Of a stretch of DNA of 12,760 nucleotides, positions 1-7,145 are shown in pieces. The position numbers were made by a program, and so were the translations under genes. Every line of letters starts with the position of its first letter. Within the stretch, counting starts at the first letter, position 1. This DNA comes from Pinguiococcus pyrenoidosus (lineage: Eukaryota; Sar; Pinguiophyceae; Pinguiochrysidales; Pinguiochrysidaceae): positions 1 to 12,760 of the forward strand of contig JAAMXY010001245.1 of the NCBI GenBank assembly GCA_019677205.1, in the 5' to 3' direction. Under the pieces are notes generated by a model that saw nothing but the letters and a program-made list of their open reading frames with translations, was not told where the DNA came from and did no database searches.

Positions 1-64
1 ATCCTATTCCATCCCACCCCATCCTCTTCTGCCTTAGCTTCCATCTCTGCAGCCTTTTCTGGTC
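1..64. other. 3' flank of the leftmost gene
   Basis: A pyrimidine-rich stretch with several ATCC words lies just downstream of the minus-strand EF-hand gene, whose stop codon is at 65-67. It probably carries that gene's 3' UTR. No canonical AATAAA signal or coding sequence is visible. Confidence 0.4.
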
Positions 65-726
65 TCAGGCACCGAGGTCCATTGCTGGGAACAGCACCAT
101 GGAAACATAGTTGTAGTAGTTGACGTTGCCGTCGTCGTCGATCTCGCACTCGCGCAGCATCTCGTCCACCGCAGCGTCTTCCAGCGGCTCGCCAAGCGTC
201 TGCAGCACGTAGCGCAGCATCACCACCGAGATATTGCCGGAGTCCTCCGGATCAAAGGCGCGGAAAGCGCCGATGACGTCGTCCTTCACGGTCGGATCCA
301 CCGTCATGATCCGCTCCACAATCGTGTCCTGATACCTCTCCCGCTCGATCTGCGGGTCGATCTCCGTCATCTCCTCGGCCAGCTGCTGCACTTCCGCCAG
401 TGAGATGGTCATCCCCGCAGAGTGCAAGGCCTTGGGGAGAAGAAGGAAAGAGCGTCGCGAGCAGAAGGTCAGCTTGCGCCACACAGCTTTTGGCATCGCC
501 TCGCCTTGCAAGCGCAGCCCCACAGCACCTTGGGAAGATCTTCGGGAGACAAGAGGTTCTCGTTGCAGTACAACTCGAAGGCGTTCATGCAATTGTTGGC
601 CAAGTCCTGCAGGAGCCGCACGGCGGACAGAGACTAAGCCGCATGGGGAGGGCTTTTGGCGAAATTTCCGGAGGTACCCACCCTCTGGGCATCAGAAGCC
701 GCTTCAGGCAGGATGTCCGTCGCCAT
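65..726 (-). CDS. Calmodulin / myosin-light-chain-like EF-hand protein, 3 exons
   Basis: The reconstructed exons on the minus strand are 726-682, 606-529 and 430-65, joined by GT-AG introns of 75 and 98 nt, all in phase 0. They give a 162-residue protein, the usual length for calmodulin or myosin light chains. The start ATG sits in a good context (CCATGGCG). The N-terminal lobe is degenerate: residues from about 20 to 50 follow an EF-hand helix-loop-helix pattern without acidic loop ligands. The C-terminal lobe is clearer: loop 3 (D101-M112, DPEDSGNI) has D1, S5, G6 and I8, and loop 4 (E137-N148, EIDDDGNV) has D3, D5, G6 and V8. Both lack the bidentate Glu at position 12, so Ca2+ binding is probably weak or absent. 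The segment ISVVMLRYVLQTLGE resembles the calmodulin/light-chain consensus. By inference it is an IQ-motif-binding light chain of a myosin or similar partner. Exon 2 could instead begin at 633 (a CTTAG acceptor, also phase 0), adding 9 residues. It is transcribed divergently from the NAA20 gene. Confidence 0.8.
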
Positions 727-1037
727 GGTTCCCAGTGAAGTGCTCTCTCCGACGTAGCGCCGCAAAACCCACTGGAGATTCGGTGGAAGAAACCGTCGGA
801 ACATTTGGATTCGTCAGCTGATAGCTTTGCGTCCCTTCTCTGAAGCGTTCCGAAGCCCTCCGGAGTTGCGCGTCTGGGACAGATGCAGGAGGGGATGTCT
901 CTGTCCGCAACTATCGAGGCTGGGCGAAATGGAACGCGCGAAGTGCTGCGCAGAAGTGAGGCGGCGGGCGAAAAGAGGCGCGCCTTGGGAGCGTTTTCCC
1001 GCGCAAAGCGTTTGAAGCAGAGTCGCCGTCCCAGGAG
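727..1037. promoter_or_regulatory. Divergent promoter region, EF-hand gene / NAA20
   Basis: This 311-bp head-to-head interval separates the start codons of the minus-strand EF-hand gene (726) and the plus-strand NAA20 gene (1038), so both promoters and 5' UTRs must lie here. It contains a TTTTCCCGCGC element at 994-1004 that fits the E2F core TTTSSCGC. No TATA box is obvious. The open frames that cross it show no protein similarity I recognise and look fortuitous. Confidence 0.65.
994..1004 (+). promoter_or_regulatory. E2F-like element upstream of NAA20
   Basis: TTTTCCCGCGC contains TTTCCCGC, an exact match to the E2F/DP core TTTSSCGC, 34 bp upstream of the NAA20 ATG. It could be chance in GC-rich DNA; at least one further match (TTTCGCGC near 3208) lies inside IFT139 coding sequence. 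Confidence 0.35.
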
Positions 1038-1854
1038 ATGACGACGGTGCGGCGCTTCCGATGCGAAGATCTGCTGCGGATGAACGACACCAACTTGGAC
1101 GTCTTGACGGAGACGTACAACCAGTCGTTCTATCTCAGCTACTTCGCCACATGGCCTCAGTACTACATGGTGTGTGTCTGCCGCAGATGAGCGATCTGCC
1201 ACGTGCGTCTGACGTGCTTCTTACCTTGCGATCTTCTCCATGTGCAGATGGCTGAGTCTCCAAACGGCACGATCATGGGATACATCATGGGCAAAGCCGA
1301 GGGCAAGGAGGATCTTTGGCACGGACATGTGACGGCAGTCACCGTCACGCCGGAGTATAGAAGGTGGCCTTCCTACGTTTGCACACATTCTGAATCGGTG
1401 GCTCCAGGGCTCATCCGCGCTGATCAGGCTGGGACTCGCGAGAAAGCTCATGCAATGCCTGGAAGACACCACGGAGAAACCATGTAAGGAGAAGACGGCG
1501 CCCGTAGGGCGTTTCAAGCAAAGGAACATCACCATGACTTCTGCTGGATCTTAGACAATGGCTACTTTGTGGATCTCTTCGTGAGAGTCTCCAACGCGCT
1601 GGCAATAAGCATGTACGAGAAGCTCGGCTATCAAGTGTATCGGAGGGTCCTCGGCTACTACTCGGGCACGGAGCCGGAGGATGCATTTGGTACGATGGAC
1701 GTTGCGCTGGAAATGCGACGTCCGCTGACGGTGCTGACTGCTGCTGGTTCCATCTTGCTTTTCAGACATGCGCAAAGCGCTGAGTCGAGATCCGGAAAAA
1801 CTCTCTATGGTTCCTCTGCCGGAGCCTATCTATCCGCACGAGCTGGAGTGGTAG
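1038..1854 (+). CDS. NAA20: N-alpha-acetyltransferase 20, NatB catalytic subunit (5 exons)
   Basis: The NatB catalytic subunit transfers acetyl from acetyl-CoA to nascent proteins beginning Met-Asp, Met-Glu, Met-Asn or Met-Gln, acting on ribosomes with the auxiliary subunit NAA25. Exons are 1038-1169, 1248-1363, 1428-1483, 1555-1689 and 1766-1854, with GT-AG introns of 78, 64, 71 and 76 nt. The spliced protein is 175 residues, against about 178 in animals. It opens with MTTVRRFRCEDLL, as in other NAA20 proteins. The GNAT acetyl-CoA loop R-R-x-G-x-A is RRLGLA at 82-87 and is rebuilt across the second intron. Conserved blocks are GYIMGKAEG (55-63), WHGHVTA (68-74), YFVDLFVRVSN (105-115), MYEKLGYQVYR and DMRKALSRD. 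Every splice junction restores a conserved family block, which makes the model firm. It converges on the dynein light chain gene with only 12 bp between the two stop codons. Confidence 0.97.
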
Positions 1855-1866
1855 AGAATCGCGGGC
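1855..1866. other. 12-bp tail-to-tail junction
   Basis: Only 12 bp separate the NAA20 stop codon (1852-1854, plus) from the dynein light chain stop codon (1867-1869, minus). There is no room for separate 3' UTRs, so each transcript must run into the coding sequence of the other gene on the opposite strand. Confidence 0.85.
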
Positions 1867-2439
1867 TCAGTAGGTGTACACTGCCCAGGCCGCCGCCACA
1901 CAAAAAAGATTATCTGTCACTAGCTGCTCCGTTGCGAACTGGTCTGTATCTGCATCCCAGAAGCAGCGGCTCCCCATCCGAAAGCCACCTCCACGTTGCT
2001 CTCCTAGGGGGGGATCCGTCAAGGCGAATCCTGTGAAGCACGCGCACCGCGAGTCCCATACCTATGACAGCCTGCACCATGAACTTGTAGCGCATCTGCG
2101 GAAACTCCTGCAAGCGCTGTCGAATCTCATCCACGATGGCGCGAGTCTGCTTGGAGGCCTCCAGCGGCTGTTTGACAACGAGATCGAATGGAGCCGCGTG
2201 AGACTGAAGGAGAGTCTTGTGCCTCCCTTCAAGAAGCTGTGCACCTCATACTCCTTTCCTGCCAGCTTTTCTTCCAGCACCGCCTTGATGACTTCTTTCA
2301 TCTGACTGACGGATACTCTAAAAAACCAAAAATGAGCCTTTTGCTGAAGATGCCGCGCAGAGCCCTCAAGAAATCACCTGTCTTTGTAACTCGGTCGGAC
2401 AAAGGGAATAGGTTCCGGAGCCTCCGGCGCCAAACTCAT
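1867..2439 (-). CDS. DYNLT2B: Tctex1-domain dynein light chain, Tctex2b/DYNLT2B type (4 exons)
   Basis: Exons on the minus strand are 2439-2378, 2317-2245, 2167-2062 and 2003-1867, with GT-AG introns of 60, 77 and 58 nt and compatible phases. The spliced protein has 125 residues, within the 110-145 range of Tctex1-domain light chains. After a Pro-rich start come FVRPSYKDR, then the two Tctex helices (MKEVIKAVLEEKLAGKEYEP and ASKQTRAIVDEIRQRL), then the beta sandwich with MRYKFMVQAVIGEQRGGG, MGSRCFWDADTDQ and the terminal DNLFCVAAAWAVYTY. The VIGEQRG and CFWDADTD signatures match the TCTEX1D2/Tctex2b subgroup better than classical DYNLT1. By family knowledge these light chains dimerise on the intermediate chains of dynein-2, the retrograde IFT motor, and in green algae also of inner-arm dynein I1. 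The gene is head-to-head with IFT139 across 405 bp and converges on NAA20. The exact paralogue assignment would need a phylogeny. Confidence 0.94.
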
Positions 2440-2555
2440 CGTGACTCGATGCGCTTAGCACGCCCTCAGCCACACCAAGGACCAAGACACCGACTGCGGC
2501 AAAAACGCGAAAGGCACTCTGCCGAGTTCTTTCGAAGATGAGAAGGTTTTTGAGG

Positions 2556-2577
2556 TTTTGGCGCTTTTGCGCGCAAA
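2556..2577. promoter_or_regulatory. E2F-like core next to a TTTGCGCGCAAA palindrome
   Basis: TTTTGGCGC (2556-2564) contains TTTGGCGC, an exact TTTSSCGC match. It is followed immediately by the perfect 12-bp palindrome TTTGCGCGCAAA (2566-2577), a shape that suits a dimeric winged-helix factor such as E2F/DP. This is motif matching only, with no expression support. Confidence 0.35.
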
Positions 2578-2620
2578 GTTCGTTCAGCCGTTTCTTGGAG
2601 TACCCCAAGCAGTACCAAAC

Positions 2621-2636
2621 GCGGATTTTGAATCAA
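2621..2636 (+). promoter_or_regulatory. Shared promoter element, copy 1
   Basis: GCGGATTTTGAATCAA lies in the dynein light chain/IFT139 promoter. It is identical, apart from one T, to GCGGATTTGAATCAA at 9516-9530 in the MCM5/SET promoter, in the same orientation. The bases before both copies are also AAA-rich. The factor that might bind is unknown. Confidence 0.4.
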
Positions 2637-2844
2637 CGCCGAGTTTCAAGCGCCACAGAAATCCCTCTCTTTAGCGCGCATTCGGCACTTCTCGCGCGAT
2701 GCGTCTCCAGTAGAGAAGTGAGGAGAGGGCGGCCGTAGTTTGGTGCGACTTCCAGCGGAAATTGGGGCATATCACGAAAGCGAGTGGGTGAACTGCAAGG
2801 ACCTGCAGAGCGCGCAAGAGAATTACGCACTACAACCGCGCGAG

Positions 2845-5800
2845 ATGTCGATGTCTCCGCGCGAAATCCGCGCGTTGATGCTGTATCACCTGCGCGAAGG
2901 CAACTTCCAACTGGCGCAGGCAGAAGCCAGCAGCTTCATGCACAAGAGAGGTCCGGATCCCGCGCTAGCTTTCTGGAGCGCAGTTGCCAAAGGATACAAC
3001 GGCAATGTGTCCGGCGCCATCCAAGATCTGGAGTCTCTGCGCTCTCGAAGGGACACAGACCTCGCAGCGACGTGCGCGCTGCGCGTGTTCCACCGCTGGG
3101 CGGTGCGACCGGACAGAGACGCGCTGGACGAGCTGGACGCACAGCTTCTGCGGGTGGAAGAGAACTCTTCCGACGCCGCAAAGATACTCACCGTGGAGTT
3201 CTACGGGTTTCGCGCGCTGGACATTGTGGAAGCGCGAAGAATTGCGAGGTACATCTTAGACGCGGCCAACGACACCGTGACGCCGACGCAGCTGTTCGCG
3301 GGCGTCGCGCTGGGCTGGGCGGAGCTCGAGGCTCTCCTGAGCAAAGGCACTCGGTCGATCTCGAAGAAGCGTCGTGACGACATCAAGTACTTCTCGGACG
3401 AGGCCTTGGACCGGGATCTCAGTGCGCTGATGGGGAGAGCTGCGTTCCACATTCTTCACGGCTCCAGCGTTGGCGGCGGGCAGAGGGCTTTGGACGCCTA
3501 CAACACCGCGATTGGTCTGGCTCCGTGGTTCACGCCGGCTTTGGTGGAGCAGGCGAAGATCTTCATCTCGACCAGCGACTGGGACAGCGCGCAGGATACG
3601 TTGGACCGCATTCTCAGCGAGAAAGGCCAGGAGATGAGCGCCTTGAGACTCCATGCCTTGCTTTGCATGCTGCGTGGGACGGACCCCAGCGCTACCCGGG
3701 CGATCCTGATGGACCTGCTGGATTGCGTGCGCAGCGTGGAAGGCCGAAACGCAAAGCTGATCACAAGCACTGCCGTGACGCTCAGCCGCGTGGCGAATAA
3801 CAACGTGGACCTGCAAGACCTCATCACTCCGTTCTTCGACCTCGCCAAGGCCGCAGCGGATCGATCAGACGTGAACCCCTACGTGGCGCAGGCCGAGCAG
3901 CAGCTCATGCTCGAGAATTTCGAGGCGGCTGCCGACCTCTTCAAGGAGGCCGAGAGCATGAAGATCGACGAGACGGACAAGCGGGCGACCTACGGCAGGA
4001 TCTGGTGCATCGTCCTGCAAGGCGGCAGCATCAAGGACGCCCAGCAGGAGCTCGAGCTTCTCAGCCTCATTCCCGCCGATGACGACGAGGAGGACGGCGG
4101 TGCCATGGTGCCCTTTCTCTCGGCGCTGACAATTTGGAGAAACGAGCTGGGGGACCGGGACGAGGTGCTCCACGAGAGGCTGCTGAACGAGGCGTTTGAG
4201 AAGCACATGCGGAAAGTTCAAGAACATCGGAAGGGCGACGTGTACACGTTCTACAGGATCCTGAATCCCGCCTTTCTCTTCCAGCTCGCACGGGAGTTTC
4301 TGACCCATGCCGGCGACGCCAGCACGAACCCAAGCGGCGTAGCCTCGCAGGTGTCTGAGCCCGTCTCCAAAGGACTGGAGGTTTTGCAGAGGTTGCTCTC
4401 GGCTGCCCCGGCGATGATCGACGTCCATCTGCTCCTGGCGAGGACGAGGCTGTCGCTGGGCCAGTATGGAGAGGCTGCGGCAGCGGCCGCGAACGCCAAC
4501 GTGTTCGCGCCGCAGAACGCAGATGCGCATCTGCTCCGGGCGCAAATCTGCCTTTCAAAGGGCGACGCGCACTCTGCCCACGCTGCGCTTCAGGACGCCT
4601 TGGGGGCGAACTTTGCCATCCAGAAGTCGGCACTGTACCACGTCATCCGAGCACAAGCGCTGCGGCAAAAGGGCGACATCGAAGAAGCGTTGCGCACGCT
4701 GGAAGAAGCGCTGGGCATCTCCTTCCACGCCGCCACCAGTGACAAGGCGGAGGAGGCGTCCACGGCAGGGAGAGCAAAGCGATCGGCGCTGCGGCGGAAG
4801 AATACCAAGTCGAAGGCTATGCTGAAAGGCGGGATGCAGATGACAGACACGCCAAAGGTCGTCTTCTCCGGTGATCAGGCGCAGCAGCTGTCGACCAAGG
4901 CCTCTCTGTACGTTGAGCTCGGCTCCGTGTTGATAGAGCTGCGCCGCCTCAGCGATGCCCAGGAAGTGCTGTCACAAGCGCAGATGATCTTCGCCGGCTC
5001 GCCCGAAGAAGTGCGCGTCATGGTCGCCAACTCCGAGCTCTGCATCGAGCGGGGCCAGTTTGACGAGGCTGTGCGGCTGCTTACCAACGTCAAGCCCGGT
5101 TCGCGCAGCTTCCGAAAAGCACAGATGGTGAAGGCCGACATCTACCTCTCGCACCGTCACGATCGACAGGCCTACGCCAAGTGCTATAAGGCACTGGTCG
5201 AGTTCGATGACAACGTCGACAACAACGTCCTTTTGGCAGAAGCGTACATCCGCATTCAAGCGCCGAATCTCGCCATTCCCGCCTTCCAGCGGGCGCTCCA
5301 GTTGGATCCGGAGAACGCGACGATTGCCTGCAAGATTGGTCGTGCGTACACGAGCACGCACAAGTACTGGGACGCCGTGGCGTACTATGAAGGCGCGCTG
5401 GCAAGAAGCACAAACTCTGTGCCGCTGCGGCATGACCTCGCTTTCCTGCACCTGCGATTGAAGCACTTTGAAGCGGCGATCCGCGTGCTCGAAGGGCATT
5501 TGGACGCGAGGGATGAGAGCCCCAACTCGCACGATACGCTGGACGGGCTTCGGGATCAGGTCAAGACCCTCGTGATGCTTTCCGAGGTGCACGAAGCCTC
5601 CGGGGAGCGCATGAGGCAGACGGATGCCCTCGATCAGGCGCTCGAACGGCAGCGGCACGTCTACGAAAGGGTCCGCGCCGAGGACTCGCACATCCTGCGC
5701 GACGAGTCGATCACCCTCGGCGACATTTTCCATCGGATTGGCCAGCAAGCAGAGTCCCAGAAAAGCCTTGAGGAAGCGTCCAAGGCATACTCCGACGCGC

Positions 5801-6993
5801 TGGCAGTTTGCCCGACGCACGAGTCCTGTCTCCTCAGCGCTGCCACGCTACACCTGAAGCGCGGCGAGCTCGACAAGTCACAGCAAGTGTGCGAGACTCT
5901 GCTGCGGGTGGGCACATCGAGAACGTATTTGGAAGGTGGGATCTGCATCCTCGCGGACGCGCTTTTCCTGAAGGGAGAGGTCACGCCAGCCCTCGAGCAC
6001 TACCAAAAGATTCTCAGCGACAACCCCAACAACTACCGCGCGCTTGCCAAGCTCAGCGAGCTGCTGCCGCGGTACACGGGGACGCTGACGGAAGTGGAGA
6101 GGCTCATCGAGAGAGCCGCGACGGCCGACGTCCGAAGTGCGAGCCACGCGGGTCTCAACTATTGCAGGGGCGTGCATGCCCGCTACGCCAACGACCCGGG
6201 CCATGCCGTCAAGCACTTCAACCTCGCGAGGAAGGACGGCGTCTGGGGAGAACGAGCGCTGGAGGCGATGATCCAAGTTTACCTCAACCCGGGGAACGGC
6301 AACATGTGGGACGGAGGGAGTGGTAACGAGGCGGCCGGTGAGACGAACCGCATCATCTCGCAGCTGCTGCAGGAGTGGCGCGACATGGAATGCGACGAGA
6401 TCAAAGGCAGGATCTTGGAAAGCTACGCTCTTCTTCTGACGCGACGAACGAAAGACATCGACGCGGCCAAGCAGAACTTCGTCGATCTGCTGACGGACGA
6501 CCGAGAGAGCGTGCCGGCGCTGCTCGGCATGAGCGTCGCCTTCATGTTCGAAGGGCAGCGTCCGAAGGCGCGCAACACGCTTAAGCGCATCGGCAAGATG
6601 CAGTACCAGCAGGACCTCGCTTCCGAGTTCGAGACGGCGTACCTGATGCTGGCCGAGCTGGACATCGAGAAGAACAAGTTCGATCTGGCGCACGGCCTGT
6701 GCAAGCGATGCCTCGGCTTCAACAAAAGCAGCGGACGCGCCTGGGAGATCCTTGGTCTCATCTTCGAGAAGGAGCTCAGCTACGCCGACGCCGCGGACTG
6801 CTATGAGCACGCGTGGAAGCTAGACCACGAGGCGTCTGCGGAAGTTGGCTACAAGCTGGCCTTCAACTACTTGAAGGCGCGGCGCTGGGTCGAGGCCATT
6901 GACGTCTGCCGAAAGGTCCTGAAGCAGTACCCAGATTATCCGAAGATCAAGGCGGAGATTCTGGAGAAGGCGCAGGCCTCGCTGCGACCATAG
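2845..6993 (+). CDS. IFT139: Intraflagellar transport protein IFT139 (TTC21B), intronless
   Basis: IFT139 is a TPR-solenoid subunit of the IFT-A complex, which works with dynein-2 in retrograde transport and in membrane-protein entry into cilia. A single uninterrupted frame encodes 1382 residues, slightly longer than the roughly 1316 of human TTC21B. TPR-type helix pairs fill almost the whole protein. The N terminus (SPREIRALMLYHLREGNF) aligns with the family start. Conserved blocks include YADIYLSHR-like KADIYLSHRHDRQAY, the GRAYTSTHKYWDAVAYYE repeat, HAVKHFNLARKDGVWG, and the hallmark C terminus VGYKLAFNYLKARR through YPKIKAEILEKAQASLRP. Extra length comes from low-complexity loops: a basic, Ser/Ala-rich stretch at about 633-672, an acidic DDDEEDGG near 413-420, and a Gly/Asn-rich one near 1150. 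I chose ATG 2845 (or 2851) because the frame upstream to 2722 has no ATG and no family similarity. It ends in three consecutive in-frame stops (TAGTGATAG). It is divergent from the dynein light chain gene and convergent with MCM5. Confidence 0.97.
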   Translation: MSMSPREIRALMLYHLREGNFQLAQAEASSFMHKRGPDPALAFWSAVAKGYNGNVSGAIQDLESLRSRRDTDLAATCALRVFHRWAVRPDRDALDELDAQLLRVEENSSDAAKILTVEFYGFRALDIVEARRIARYILDAANDTVTPTQLFAGVALGWAELEALLSKGTRSISKKRRDDIKYFSDEALDRDLSALMGRAAFHILHGSSVGGGQRALDAYNTAIGLAPWFTPALVEQAKIFISTSDWDSAQDTLDRILSEKGQEMSALRLHALLCMLRGTDPSATRAILMDLLDCVRSVEGRNAKLITSTAVTLSRVANNNVDLQDLITPFFDLAKAAADRSDVNPYVAQAEQQLMLENFEAAADLFKEAESMKIDETDKRATYGRIWCIVLQGGSIKDAQQELELLSLIPADDDEEDGGAMVPFLSALTIWRNELGDRDEVLHERLLNEAFEKHMRKVQEHRKGDVYTFYRILNPAFLFQLAREFLTHAGDASTNPSGVASQVSEPVSKGLEVLQRLLSAAPAMIDVHLLLARTRLSLGQYGEAAAAAANANVFAPQNADAHLLRAQICLSKGDAHSAHAALQDALGANFAIQKSALYHVIRAQALRQKGDIEEALRTLEEALGISFHAATSDKAEEASTAGRAKRSALRRKNTKSKAMLKGGMQMTDTPKVVFSGDQAQQLSTKASLYVELGSVLIELRRLSDAQEVLSQAQMIFAGSPEEVRVMVANSELCIERGQFDEAVRLLTNVKPGSRSFRKAQMVKADIYLSHRHDRQAYAKCYKALVEFDDNVDNNVLLAEAYIRIQAPNLAIPAFQRALQLDPENATIACKIGRAYTSTHKYWDAVAYYEGALARSTNSVPLRHDLAFLHLRLKHFEAAIRVLEGHLDARDESPNSHDTLDGLRDQVKTLVMLSEVHEASGERMRQTDALDQALERQRHVYERVRAEDSHILRDESITLGDIFHRIGQQAESQKSLEEASKAYSDALAVCPTHESCLLSAATLHLKRGELDKSQQVCETLLRVGTSRTYLEGGICILADALFLKGEVTPALEHYQKILSDNPNNYRALAKLSELLPRYTGTLTEVERLIERAATADVRSASHAGLNYCRGVHARYANDPGHAVKHFNLARKDGVWGERALEAMIQVYLNPGNGNMWDGGSGNEAAGETNRIISQLLQEWRDMECDEIKGRILESYALLLTRRTKDIDAAKQNFVDLLTDDRESVPALLGMSVAFMFEGQRPKARNTLKRIGKMQYQQDLASEFETAYLMLAELDIEKNKFDLAHGLCKRCLGFNKSSGRAWEILGLIFEKELSYADAADCYEHAWKLDHEASAEVGYKLAFNYLKARRWVEAIDVCRKVLKQYPDYPKIKAEILEKAQASLRP

Positions 6994-7145
6994 TGATAGT
7001 TGCCTTAGACGCTCAGTGCATTCCCGTGCGCCTTCGAATGGCGCGTCCGGTTGTGCGAGAGCCCAAGATTAGTGCATCACCATAGAACATAGCTCGTAGG
7101 CCCAGCGAAAGAAAGGGAATGTCTCATTCCTCCTGGTGGGCCTCG
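6994..7145. other. Convergent intergenic region, IFT139 / MCM5
   Basis: This 152-bp tail-to-tail spacer should hold the 3' ends of both transcripts. It begins with two further stop codons in the IFT139 frame. A small hairpin at 7116-7130 (GGAATG, loop TCT, CATTCC) is the only structure I see. There is no AATAAA on either strand. Confidence 0.5.
7116..7130. repeat. Short perfect inverted repeat (6-bp stem, 3-nt loop)
   Basis: GGAATG and CATTCC are separated by TCT, between the stop codons of IFT139 and MCM5. It could fold in the 3' UTR of either transcript, but it is short enough to be chance. Confidence 0.3.

Larger units (their letters stand above)
2440..2844. promoter_or_regulatory. Divergent promoter region, dynein light chain / IFT139
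   Basis: This 405-bp interval lies between the divergent starts at 2439 (minus) and 2845 (plus) and should carry both promoters and 5' UTRs. Visible signals are TTTTGGCGC at 2556-2564 (E2F-like), a 12-bp palindrome TTTGCGCGCAAA at 2566-2577, and GCGGATTTTGAATCAA at 2621-2636, which recurs in the MCM5/SET promoter. No X-box (RFX) palindrome of the animal ciliary type is seen. The open frames that cross it lack an ATG or family similarity. Confidence 0.65.

Noticed and set aside
585-1202. A 205-codon minus-strand open frame spanning the EF-hand gene 5' part, the promoter and NAA20 exon 1
   Set aside because: It runs through reconstructed exons and introns of two real genes in a different frame, has no domain similarity, and is rich in Arg, Ser and Cys as expected of a shadow frame in GC-rich DNA.
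2366-2608. An 80-codon minus-strand frame in the dynein light chain promoter
   Set aside because: It begins with TTG rather than ATG and overlaps exon 1 of the light chain in another frame. Exon 1 is better explained by the ATG at 2439, which joins in phase to the Tctex domain.
2740-2844. An N-terminal extension of IFT139 by 35 codons
   Set aside because: The frame is open but has no ATG before 2845, and similarity to IFT139 begins only after that Met. It is treated as 5' UTR.
2440-2844. An RFX X-box expected at ciliary genes
   Set aside because: No GTTRCC-type imperfect inverted repeat is present in the interval. RFX control is known from animals and fungi, so its absence is not informative in a protist.
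5878-6810. A 310-codon open frame antisense to IFT139
   Set aside because: IFT139 is unmistakable on the plus strand here. Long antisense frames are common opposite GC-rich coding DNA, and this one shows no recognisable family.
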